DNA from: Isoperla grammatica
Lineage: Eukaryota > Arthropoda > Insecta > Plecoptera > Perlodidae
Length of the DNA: 64,000 nucleotides
Assembly: GCA_945910005.1 (NCBI GenBank)
Contig: OX246742.1
Coordinates: 46,852,402-46,916,401 of the forward strand
Reading direction: 5' to 3'
The first letter of the stretch is position 1; the number at the start of each line of letters is the position of its first letter. The translations under genes and the position numbers were made by a program. Under the pieces are notes generated by a model that was given only the letters and a program-made list of their open reading frames with translations, had not been told where the DNA came from and did no database searches. This document shows, piece after piece, positions 34,601-46,593 of this stretch.

Positions 34601-37600
34601 CTTCATACATACCCTGCTCCTCGCCAAAACATGACTTAAAGCACAAATGAAATAATCAAGGTCAGAATTGTTAAACAATACGGTGCCAGAAACGAGCTAA
34701 GACATGTTCAAAACAAGTATTTAAAATAATACATTACGTTTGGACTAACTTCTTTAAGATATTATTGAAATTGTCTTATTGAATCAAGACACTCATATTT
34801 TGTTTATTATAAAAAATATAAAGTCCCGTAATAATCAAAATGTTAGTAATTTTAATGTAATTTTACAACCTTCCATTATAATTCTTTATTCTTTTCAGTC
34901 TCTTTCCGTCGAACACTCTAAGATAATTGATATTAGACGTAGATCTTCATCCTCTATCATAAATGTCATAAACTATTACCATGAGCTGCAGTTAAGTAAT
35001 TAGCTTGATGGGTACTCCGGCCACTTATGGGCTCCGTTCCAGAACTATCCAACATCATCATAACATCATCTCATGAAACTTAGCGGTAGATACATCAAAC
35101 GCTTTGCCAAGCTACTTTCCAGAAAATTGAATTTCCAACATAAATATCCTCTTGTTAATATAGATTATTATTACCAGGAAATGTTCAACACTTCAGTAAA
35201 TATTACTTCACCTGTGCAATATGAATTGTTTATTCTACAATACGGTCACTGAACCCTTGTCGAACCGTTCAAAGAAAACCGTTGCAATATCTCACTCTCC
35301 ATTTATGTATTTGTTTTGGAAGTGAATTCAAAAAAACTTTCCTAAAAAAAAACTCTCATAAAATCGCTTATTGACGGTATTTGACAAGAGTTGGCCATTA
35401 ATGTATTAATACTCCGTTGCGTGTGCGGACCAATAAACACGGCCCAGGCGTGACTGCGTGCGCTGATTGAAACAGAAACAGTTGCAGTGACAATAAACAA
35501 GGCGGTGCTCGGACGTGCTAATATCAAGGCAGCGCCCTCTTGATTGAGAGCGTAGGATACAAATAAGCTTCATAACGACGCCGAGAAGTCACGTGTGGGA
35601 GTGAACGTGACATGGAAGCGCCGTTGAATTTAGAGAACACATTAAAACTAATATATACCGTTTTTTAACCATTGAGGTACAGCTGAAAAATATTATAAAC
35701 GCTGAAATTCAAAACTGTGTTGAAGAACAATCATGATAGTTTTTCCCTCACGGCCCTCTCGATCAATTCTGGAACGTATAAGCAAATTCGGTGTAAAAGA
35801 TTAAAAAGAAGATAAGGAAGTGAAATTCAGAAGAATGTCCCTTTTTTGATAATAGTTTTTTTGAAGTAGCCTATAAGGAATAAATATTTATAATAAATCT
35901 AGCCTTACATCTTTCTAAAATGTTGCTACTGAATATCATTTTAAATATACAGGAAAAACGTACATTCTCGAGCAATTTTTTTTAGCCTTTGAGTCAATAT
36001 GCTTTGCAATAAAAGCTTGAGGAAAATGTTCAAGGAAACTTGTTGAGAGAAAACATTACTCTGTGACAGCAAAGAAAATAACTATAGTTTAATAACTCTT
36101 TACTCTTTTCACTTTTGTTTACATCTCCGTATAACAACCGCGTAGACAACCCGTGGATAGTGGTTATACACAACAGTTTAGTGAAGAAGTCACAAGACTT
36201 GACACACTTACATATATTACATTATTTACGCGGAACATTTCGCCTTAATTCCAGGATGAAAAAGAGATAGATAAAAATATGACATCAGGCGGAAAGTTTT
36301 GGGAAGCTACTCGAGTTTTCACTCAACAAAGTCGGATTCAATAAAACATATTTATAATATTTCATTTTCTTCTTGAAATTAGTAATAAAATGATGTTTTC
36401 CACTCGGGAATCCTCGTAACCCGTCCGTAAACCCACGAAGTGCATCTCGACTATAGCATTATACTCTACCTGTTGATGAGGCGAGATAAGCCCGGTATAT
36501 CCCAAAGGCGACCGGGATCATGTGGCAAGACCCAACTTATCCGACACCTCAGAAGTACTTGTGGCCATGTATTACCACACAGATAAGGTCGGACACTCTC
36601 ACTATTGCTTTCTGTAGTGGTCGTTGATTGCAATCACTTTAAATGCTGCATTTAACCACGAGGTCACTTGTTTTATGTCTGTTGAGAACAGTCGGTGCGC
36701 ACAATAACTCTACAATTATTGTACTAGCAAAGTGCGCACGCGCTCTACGGTCAACTCACTTGGAGAGTAGTGGATGAAGGAACATGGATAGATTGATTGA
36801 TTAAGATCTGTTATTAAAAGGCTGCATTAAGGGTAGCGAAATTTATCTTCCATCCAACCCTTTTAAGGTGATACAGTACATGTTGTTTATTGGTTAGTAA
36901 TAATAGAAATAGTTCAAGTGTGAACATTTAAAAGAAAGCAACATATTTAAGATTCACTACCATGTAAAAAGAAAAAAATTATGATAGTAACAGACGCATG
37001 AAAATGAAAACAGACAATAGAAAGTGAGTCCTGTTGTAACGGTGAAGGATGACCAGATTGAAAGTGAAAGATGTGGTCCATGTTTTGTATTTTGTTATGT
37101 TTCAGAATTCAAATTAAAATGCACAAAGCTATTTCCAAACACAGTTTAGTACTCTATATATATACATGTCGTACAAGCTTTGCCTGTATCTATACGAGCA
37201 CAGCAGCGCCGAATGGAAATATTCCAACAACTCTCCTCAGCTATATTTGTCGGTTGTCGAACGGACCGGAAGATTAATGGTGCCTTAATGCGGGAAACAT
37301 TACCCAGCTGCATCTGTGGTCCGATATTGGTTATTTTTTAAAATAGCTACACAAAAAATGTCAACTGTGTTTTAAATTATGTTTAATCGATCGTAAAAAT
37401 ATACGAGTGAGTTCACTAAAAAAAAGAAGAAAAATAAAATATGAACAACTCCTTTCTCTTGTATTCTATCGATATTGTAAATTAGAAGATACGAGGATTC
37501 AAGCGCAGGATAGAATTGTAGTTCAGAGAGAATGAGATTATTACGTGACTTATTCAAAACATGTTTCTTCCCAATGCGAATATGGATCATTTTTTAATGT

Positions 37601-38673
37601 ATATTGTATATGTAGGGCCTACCTGTGCACCACAAAATCATAACAATTAAACTAGTTACTTACAGCAATATAATAAAACGTCATTAATATCTTGAAGAAT
37701 GATTCCTTATCACTTGTTACGATTTTATTAGTATGACTGTTGGCGTTATTCTTTCAATGACATTTCAATTGGAGGACAATCGTTTTACGGGACACATAAA
37801 CAAGAAAAATGCACATTTTTAAACCTGATTTGTGTGCCAAACGCTGTGAGCCGTATTTTCTCTTAAAATGTTGGCACAGTATCGTTTGAGTTTTTCGAGG
37901 AGGAAACAATATTACCAACCACGCAGGCCACAGAGAAGATATCGTAAGTTGGGCATCTTCACCAGGGAATTCAGGCAACTTTATATAACAATAAAACTAA
38001 ATAATCTCTCCAACTTCTTTACAACACAAGGGACCGCGTGCAAATATCAAGAATCAGGAAACTTATTCCCGTGTCTTGGGAATACATAGAGCAATTACTT
38101 AGCTCTTGGTTTGTATATTTCCATTGGTGGTTGCCATAAGGGTAGCACATTGTCCGAGCAGTAAACATAAGACTGACGATATAAACACAACGGGATCTTA
38201 CCTTAAACAAGGTTACTGAAGATAATACGTTCGTAAACACGTTTTTCAAATATAATTAATTAACGTGTATTTGGCACTTACGTATATATAGGCCAATAAA
38301 CCTAAGTTTAACAATGGTATTCTCAAAGAATCTGGAAAATTTATCCAACCGAGCAGACAAAATACACTCCTCTAAAAAAAAAAACGCTTAAACAATATAC
38401 AAAATTACAATTTTTTTCAGCGCTGTTCGTAAGAAACCTCTTCCCCCCCTTTGGGTTGGTTTCCTGACTATATTTATCCTCCGAAACATATTACTGGCTA
38501 CGCCACGTGGAGTGTATTGCATCATTCCACACAAAGTGACGGCCACTCGCTGCGTTTAGCGGTCAGAAGGGAAAGAGCAACAAATACCATCCATTGTCCT
38601 CGTAGGGTAAACCAATTTGTCAAACACGTAGCTGTGAAACCATGCGGATAGTATGTGTGGTATTGCGTTGCGT
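34601..38673. other. Non-coding DNA, one CpG-richer patch
   Basis: No gene is supported. At about 35410-35620 there is a CpG-richer part with CCAATAAAC, ACAATAAAC and CACGTG words. Overlapping short frames at 37372-38249 are not convincing. Confidence 0.6.
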
Positions 38674-39258
38674 TTCTGTCTCTGTCTCTGTCTCGGACAG
38701 TCCTCGTTGTGTCTCACTGACGAGGGTAGACACTGTCCACTGTCTCTGTCTCGGACAGTCCTGGTTGTGTCTCACTGACGAGGGTAGACACTGTCTCTGT
38801 CTCTGTCTCGGACAGTCCTGGTTGTGTCTCACTGACGAGGGTAGACACTGTCTCTGTCTCTGTCTCGGACAGTCCTGGTTGTGTCTCACTGACGAGGGTA
38901 GACACTGTCTCTGTCTCTGTCTCGGACAGTCCTGGTTGTGTCTCACTGACGAGGGTAGACACTGTCTCTGTCTCGGACAGTCCTGGTTGTGTCTCACTGA
39001 CGAGGGTAGACACTGTCTCTGTCTCTGTCTCGGACAGTCCTGGTTGTGTCTCACTGACGAGGGTAGACACTGTCTCTGTCTCTGTCTCGGACAGTCCTGG
39101 TTGTGTCTCACTGACGAGGGTAGACACTGTCTCTGTCTCTGTCTCGGACAGTCCTGGTTGTGTCTCACTGACGAGGGTAGACACTGTCTCTGTCTCTGTC
39201 TCGGACAGTCCTTGTTGTGTCTCACTGACAAGGGTAGACACTGTCTCCGTGTCTCACT
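38674..39258. repeat. 57-bp minisatellite, about ten copies
   Basis: The unit runs GTTGTGTCTCACTGACGAGGGTAGACACT followed by one to three CTGTCT steps, then CGGACAGTCCTG. The GTTGTGTCTC word recurs near 38706, 38764, 38821, 38878, 38935, 38986, 39043, 39100, 39157 and 39214. Steps of 57, 58 and 51 bp reflect changes in the inner CTGTCT count. ACTGTC and GACAGT flank the inner repeat as a dyad. Fifty-seven is a multiple of three and no stop falls in several frames, which yields open frames of 244 and 175 codons on one strand and 208 on the other; these are artefacts. Confidence 0.95.
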
Positions 39259-40404
39259 CTCTGCGTAGGCCGCAAGGAATGAAGGATCCAGCCAAGTCAC
39301 AAAGCAACTCTTCGCACACTGACAAAATGGCGGCGTCCATGACAGTAACAACAAAATCGTCTACTTCTATAGTTCCTCATTCAGAAAACCCCCAAAAAAG
39401 AAGGCGTGAATAAGGAGGGTTGTGCATTCTAGGACAGATAAGACCGTCTTAACGAATGTGTGAAAGAACGCCGGAGGAAATCTGTTGATTTTCGGTGAAG
39501 CAGCGGACACAAATAAGAGGCCGTAGATTCCTATAACACTAAACTACTATACGGTGCATTCTCGACTTAACTGCCCTTGCCAATATCTGTCCCAAGTCGC
39601 CCTGTAATCCCCCCCCCCCCCCCCCTCCCCATTGCATCCAGCCATGCGAGACTGAACCATCTTGAGATACTCCTAGAAAACAGTAACATTGTTGTGTTGT
39701 GTGGTTGGTAAATACAGTTGTGAGCCGCCCCATGGAGTCATCAATCACCCCGTGTGTGTTCCTTGCGGTGAGCCAATGGCCGGTCAGACAGACGGATGAC
39801 GTCACGGCGAGAACAGCCGGAAGTGATAAACACAGCATTTCGACACGAAGACAAACAACGTAGCCTATCTCACACTTGTCCGAAGACATTCGTTACAATA
39901 TGGAGGCTTATATATCGCATTGCCTGAAGGGCTGAGAGGGCAACAGTTCCTTACGACACATTCATGTATGTATTGGATTATAATAATACTATATGAATGC
40001 ATAATTTATCAATGTGTGGTGTAAATTGTAAAGAGAACATTTTGAAAATGTATAATATAGCAGAGAAGCACAAAAAACTTCAATTATCTCTGCTTTGCTT
40101 TGACGCACAATAATGCATTGCACGCCCACATAATGATAGAGGTGGATCAGCGGTATCACTCAAGACTCTAATTCGGGAGGTCTCCGATTTAATGCTGCCA
40201 TCAGATACAAACGCCCTCACAAAATCATATACGTAGCTAGTAACGTGGCACCCTACATCAGGGATTTCAACCAAAAGTTATAAGGAAGACAGTACTTTAT
40301 TCAAGTACGCTTTCATGAATAGGTTGCCATTTAAGACGGAGAAAACTATTTTGTATTTTACTTTCAAAACGATTATATAAAATTATACAAATTACATTAT
40401 TAAC
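39259..40404. other. Non-coding DNA with a poly-C tract
   Basis: No gene is supported. A CRE palindrome lies at 39797-39804. A tRNA-like stretch at 40129-40200 (GGATCAGCGGTATCAC, then CTCCGATTTAATGC) may be an old SINE head but its B box is poor. Confidence 0.55.
39609..39625. repeat. Poly-C tract
   Basis: About seventeen consecutive C residues, probably length-variable. Confidence 0.95.
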
Positions 40405-40630
40405 AATTAATTACTTCCACTGAAAATCAGTCTTATTACTGAGCGGGTAGACTATAAGGGCCGGTCTTACAATCTCCTAATAAGAAAGTTATTTGTAGCA
40501 ATTAAGCTATTTGGAGGATTTCAAGGGTTTTGATTGGTCGTCGCCATGGAGACAACAAGCTATTCGACGAATAAGTAGTTATTGGGACATTGTAAGACTG
40601 GACCTAAATGTGATTGTTTATATTTTTTAT
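40405..40630 (+). mobile_element. SINE-like 3' end interrupted by a MITE
   Basis: CCACTGAAAATCAG...ACTGAGCGGGTAGAC before 40458 and TAAATGTGATTG after 40604 together rebuild the family end seen at 31100-31180. The host copy is therefore split by the insertion at 40458-40604. Confidence 0.6.
40458..40604. mobile_element. 147-bp MITE with TAA target duplication (PIF/Harbinger-like)
   Basis: The ends are inverted copies: GGGCCGGTCTTACAAT on the left and GGTCCAGTCTTACAAT as the reverse complement of the right, about 17 of the first 20 positions alike. TAA flanks both sides (40455-40457 and 40605-40607). The same host sequence at 31151-31178 has only one TAA, which directly supports a 3-bp duplication. 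A 3-bp TAA/TTA target and G-rich ends are typical of the PIF/Harbinger superfamily. It has no coding capacity. Confidence 0.8.
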
Positions 40631-43600
40631 TGTATACAACATTAGTTTGAGCGGCATAGAATCTTTCAAAGCAAGGGGGACTACACTATAAATAAATTGT
40701 GTATCGGTATCAAGTTAACGTTAACAAACCAACAATAAGATTATAAGAAGTCTATTGTACCCCTATTACAAGTCCGACTAATCAATTTCTTTATCACAAC
40801 ACCCACTATACATCTCATCTTAAGTCCCCGAACAATTAGAGTTAGCGACCTTGTTGCGCATCCAAGACAAGACTAATGTTCCCGCCATGATCACATCTTG
40901 CTTGAGATGCATCACACCGCCATCAATCTCAATAGCATCAGACACACAGCCACCCTGATCCTTCACTCACGTCGCGTCTTATTACAACAACGTGTTCTTG
41001 CTTGTTACTTTCACCTGAGTCTCGAGTCGTCTTCATCGATCAAAGAAGTTGTCTTCTTGACTCTCTATCTTTCTTCCATGCCGAGCAAACTCGTCTTGTC
41101 ACTTGAAGATATTAATTGAGTGTTCATTTAATCACCGCTAGGCGCGCAAGGTCGTTAAGGTCATCGAAAAAGACGGATTTCACAACAAAAACACATTATT
41201 TGATAATGTAGTATGAGCCTTCTAATATCTAAATTAAAAAACAATTTTTGCTCTCTTTAATTCTTGTAAATTCGACACCGTAGTGCACACGAACGCCGCC
41301 TAGTGGTAGATATTGAAACTAGGGGAGCAGAGCAGGCTAGTTTTGTGAACTTATCAACCGTATGACCGTATACCGGTCAAATGGTTGGGTAAAAAGATAT
41401 CTTTAATACTTTCCCCGAAAAGAGATTTAATGGAATGATAAGGATTGGTGTTACACGGTTTAAGAAATATGTAGACAGCGTGTAAGTAAATAGATCAATT
41501 TCACACATTTGTAATTAGAATTTAGAACAAGTTTGTATTTGTAGCCTTGGCAAGTTTCTCATAATATGAACATGACGTATACGCCTCGTTCAAGATCTAG
41601 GTCACTGTCAGAAATTGAACATTTATTTTGATGCACAATGTCCATTAAATTTGCTACAGCGCTGTATGCATATGGATTTAAATAAGTAATGAAATATAAC
41701 GTGCATACATTTATTTTAATATTCACCAGTGCATTAATTCTAATGCAGATTTTAATTGAAATTACTAGTTTCATTTGCTTCGAATTTCAGGCAAACCATT
41801 GCTGTAAATTAAATGCACCATGAAGCACGATGTGTATTAAAATTAAAAGCAATCTTTAGTAAACAAAACTTGCCAATTGATCTATATTCAAAGTAGCCTA
41901 CTTCACACTATTACACACAATAATTTACCTTTCGTTCCACTTTCAAAACGGTTTTCGCAAATTCATTTTAACTATTCCAACGGAAGCAAAGTTGCTACGT
42001 TTGTTGTAATTACTCTAAAGATATAGTCGACGTAATTGTTTCTACCTTACTGCGGCCATGACGTCATAGAATAAACCCTCCGCGTGCTGACGGCCGGGGG
42101 TCGTATATACCCCTTACAGCGCAACACGTGGTAGCAAGGATGACGCTTCTACGCGCGGGCACGGACAGACCGAGTCAACTGGGTCAGATTAACGATTTAA
42201 TCGTGCTTTTTTTAAACTAATAGGAAACCTCGGCATGCTCTACAGTGGTCGTGAATTATAAATTTTAAGTACTATTTTTATGGTTGTAACCTGTTTAATT
42301 AAAGGTGTCCTACATATATCGTCTTACCCAGCGGAATTCTGCTGTAAATATTTGTTGTCTGATTGATTCTTGCTGTCTGTCTGCTTTCACATTGTCGCAA
42401 AGTAAAACAAATATCGTAAGACCGTTGTGCTCTTTCTTAAGAACGTTTTTTTTGCGCAAAAAATATTAATGTTCTCTTTTAATTTGAAAAGTGGGTTCTA
42501 GCCAGGGACATAATTTAGATATGTCAGAGTGAACCTAGCTTCGCGAGGGTAGGGAGTACCAAAACAGCTGCTACTGCCTAGATCGTTGTTTGCACATCTT
42601 AAGCAGAAGACAAAGTTCCTTCCCTACTCGATGTGGCAAACTTCCTGTTCTATGACGCGTTACAGTAACTTGTTTTGAAACTGTTCCTAACGTGACAAGT
42701 TAACGAACGAAGACACATGGAGACTTACAGGACTTTGCGCGACTAGTTTAGGAATGTCAAGCAAGTGCAGCGTGTCTGGAATTTTATACATGTGGATCCT
42801 AATTTACTTCCAATATCGTAGCCTATCAATGTCTAATCCAGTGTACGAATGTATTTTAGAATCTTGATAATCGCATGTAACTAATTCATTGACTATAATA
42901 ATAATATTAGCAAACAGAGTGCATGTCCTGCGGGACATTTCGTAACATTACTATTTTTATTCTCAGTTGTATGTTAATATTTAAACCATCGACGCGGTAA
43001 GTTTGCCAGTATGCGGGCATTTAAATTCATAAGTATGAAACAGTTATAATTGTATCATTGTAATAATAAGAATAGTAATGAGAATTATAAATAATAAACA
43101 TAAATGTAACAGTTTTTCAATTATTTCAAACATATGGTGGAGGTGCCGGGTTTATATAATTTATGTCATTATTGCTATTATTATTATTTTAGATCATCCA
43201 AAGCAGCAGAAGAACGGAAATGACGTCATATAGACAAACAATGTCGTATAACATCACACGAAAACGATGATCTTGGTGTGATTTTCTTTTAAAATCAATT
43301 CTTTGATTCTGCGTGGTTTAAATAGTTGTCAATAACGAATAAAATCTAAAACAACAATCAACAAAACGTTATTTCAGATCACGTTTTAGTTGAATACATT
43401 TCAGCAGAAAAAGTGTCACCAATGCTGACTGGCCAGTAATAAGTTACAATACAACACGATCAGACAGTTCAAGGATTGTGTGTGTGGTAGATTTCATCCC
43501 CCTGGGGAAATGTACGGTAACCCGAGTACTTCAGTGACTGTCACCCCTCACGCACGCACGATACAGCACGATACAACTGACACTCGATAGGGGAGCGGCG

Positions 43601-45300
43601 AGGACCCGCGTGAACGTGGCAAGTTTGACAAAGACTTGAAAGTGACGTGGCCACTTTGTCAAACTAGCACTCCAGAGCGATTGAAACTCACCCCGAGCAA
43701 GCTTTACCTCGCACACAATCAATCACGTGACTAAAAAACAGAGGCCCTGTTTAGTCACGATCGTTGCCTCTTTCAAAGTGGCACCTTTGTAATGCTGGAC
43801 TAACGGATTATCCTTACTTACAGAAAGAATGTACTAAAAGCAGGCACATTTCAACAACTTCTTTTGTCAAGCTAATGGATTATAATGAATTTTCTATTCG
43901 GACAATCAGTAAGAACTTTGAATGACCATTGTTTTTAGCATCTAGCACATAAGGGAACGTTAATAGTTTTTATTTCATTCAGAGATAAGGTTCTGAATAC
44001 AAAGTAGTTGTAATTTATGATCCAGAAAAAAAGCACCCATACAATTTTGCTGAAAATTCCATTCCTAGTTGACGCGGGGAAACGGGAGCATTTCATCATT
44101 ATCACGCAACACATTACCTAGAAATTAATAACTTTAGACATTTTTAATGGTGATTTTTAAAATTTTAAATAAGTATATTCAAAATTAAATGCGATTACAA
44201 TGTCAATCTGCTCGCGTGAGAGAATATACAGGTGTGAGGTACCGCTTCGCTTCCCTCACATTAGGCTATGATGGACGGTTGCCATGCTTCGGTCCTTCAC
44301 AAGAGTAGCCCTGCCTGTCATACGAGCCTGCGCTATATTACCTACCATGCAGTTAGTCGCATAGCTTAACAACAATAAGCATCATCATTTAGTTCTTAAG
44401 CCTTAGTTAGTTGCTTAAACGTAGAACGTAGACTTAAGCACGCGTCATTTAATATACTGCCGCTTAAACTTGGTACATTTAAATGATAAATGAGCTGCGT
44501 CGTCTCGCGAGTAATCTTAGACAACCCGGCGTGACGTCAGAATGGATTAGACGACAAAAGATTGAAGAGACACTTGTGAGATTTGTTTTGCTTGGAGGGA
44601 AATTTCCATTTTGGAAGTGAAATTCGTGGGAAAGCTGATTTCTCTGTCAAAATCATCGTCTTATCATTCCGATGGTGGCGTCTTCAATTATAATACTCGT
44701 TTGCCATGTATGGCTATCTAAAACATAATCGTCAGTTTAAAGTTTTGTCATTCAAACTCGCGCCACAACGAATATAAATAATCCTAGAAATCTCAGCTAA
44801 AAGGGAGGTTGAGTTAGATGAGAGTGGGATCAGCTTGGAATTCATTCTAAAACATGTAAGAAGCCATTGAATATGTATATTGGAACACTTGGATTGAATT
44901 AGATTAGTGATCCGATGAATTCTCGAACGTATCTATGACAATAAACAGACTGATCCAATATAGAACATATGAAGAAAAAAAACACTCACAAGCAACAACC
45001 CAAATTCTTGCGGTTGGCGAAAGTGGTTTTCTGTTTCGGCGATGTGTTATTCGATTTGTCATCGTAAATGTTATCTATGTGACATTTTATTTTTTAGGAA
45101 GATCCCCAAACCAACTCACAGCTCAATCACGTTGGATATAAATCAATGACAAGAAGACGTCGGACAGATATGACGTAGGAAGACGGAGCGCGCTGTGATT
45201 GGCTCTCTCAACAAGGCTCTCAGCCCGACAGATTGTCATCTAATGTCAACCCTAATACGAGACAGACGTTGCGACGAAATGCAATAAAACGTTGTCAAAA
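40631..45300. other. Non-coding DNA with scattered CRE palindromes
   Basis: No gene is supported. TGACGTCA occurs at 42059-42066, 43221-43228 and 44532-44539. The CpG-rich patch at 42040-42185 is listed separately. Confidence 0.6.
42040..42185. promoter_or_regulatory. CpG-rich patch with CRE and TATA-like word
   Basis: The patch has TGACGTCA (42059-42066), GGGTCGTATATACCCC (TATA-like, palindromic flanks), CACGTG and CTACGCGCGGGCACGG within about 130 bp. No initiator or open frame downstream supports a specific promoter call. Confidence 0.3.
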
Positions 45301-45446
45301 TGTCCCGAAACAACGTTACAGATGCTTTCATCATAGACGGGTGGTTCGTGGCCAACCAGCGAGGGCCAATTTCTAATACCGAGCTCTGATTGGCCACGAA
45401 TCACTCGTCTATACGACGAACGAAACGGTAAAGTTGTTTCGAGACA
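45301..45446. mobile_element. Foldback MITE, family TGTCYCGAAACAAC, copy 1
   Basis: The left end TGTCCCGAAACAACGTTAC and the reverse complement of the right end TGTCTCGAAACAACTTTAC differ at two of nineteen positions. Inside, TTCGTGGCCAA and TTGGCCACGAA form a second nested inverted pair, so the element is a near-complete hairpin. A second copy lies at 60707-60870. No target duplication is obvious. Confidence 0.75.
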
Positions 45447-46593
45447 AGTATATTACTCTCTCTACGTGTGTGGTCATGGTTTAGGTATGGGTCTGAAACA
45501 TTTCTTGAGAGATAGGTTTGAAAGGTGTTTTGTCACTTTCAACCATCACCTACTCATACTCGCAAACTGTTGCCTATATTTGATTCGTGTGTACAAAAAT
45601 CATCATTTCAACTGATTGTTAATAATATAATATTATACAGAAAAGATTTATGGTAAGAAGGCAGAAACTAAAGCAGAAAAACGGAGAAATGAGGTTGCTC
45701 GTTATGATTGGTGACTGACAATCTGACAATCAATATCAATAACCGGTAAAATCCAACGTTGCAAACCTAACAACACAACAACTAAATGAACACTTACACC
45801 AACAAGAATTGAGTTGAAGTTCTCTATAGAAATGCCTTATCTAGGTGATTTTACTTAGATAATTTAAATATTAAATGACACCTCCGCTAGTTGGGGAATA
45901 CTCGACGAAGACAACTGTCAGCTAAACAGAGTAGTTCTAGTTTAATTCTCTCAGGTTGAAATATATCCCTCACCTCATTTCGCGTTTTCCAATAGAAAAA
46001 CAGCGACATTGAACCCAATTTGTCTTTCAAGTAGAGGTTTCATAACAGGATACAATCAAACAGGCTAAACATGGCGTTGTGTGATTTCCCGGGGGTCGTC
46101 GTTTCATAACAACCAGCACATTTCTCCACGACGGCCATTTTGTATTCACAATCTTGCATTTAGAGTGGGGCCCTTTATTTGCAGATATTCATTTACTAAC
46201 TGAACGCGATGATGTAACTTTGTTTGTTATAGTTACGTAGAAGAGTAAGTATTGATGTAAAGAAGCCAAATAGAAAACAAAACTGTACATTTCAAACGGT
46301 ATCAAAATATGAACAAAGTAGGAAAGCGTGGGAAATAAACTAAAATTGGTAATGAAATGTTATATTCTGTTCGAACAGGGAGTCACATTTCAATTTATTT
46401 TGAAGAGAATTGCAAAATCTAACACTATCAATGCGGGATGCAAAATTTTGGAGTGGATTCGACTTTTTTTTTATGCGACCCCAATTATCTGCATCTGCAA
46501 GAGTGACAAAACCCGTAACGCACAAAACATCATAGCCAGGACTGTACAACTTGCTTCACTGACGTCGGCAAAGCGGCCCAGACATCGGTCCAC
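45447..46593. other. Non-coding DNA, no gene seen
   Basis: An open frame that begins at 46328 and continues into the minisatellite has no recognisable N-terminal domain. Confidence 0.6.

Noticed and set aside
31225..36000. Hox-cluster intergenic DNA
   Set aside because: AT-rich homeodomain-type words are present, but I could not find mir-10 or iab-4/iab-8 microRNA sequences or any homeobox exon, so the idea is unsupported.
38620..39354. 244-codon minus-strand and 208-codon plus-strand open frames
   Set aside because: Both are translations of the same 57-bp tandem array; periodic peptides, no domain, open on both strands.
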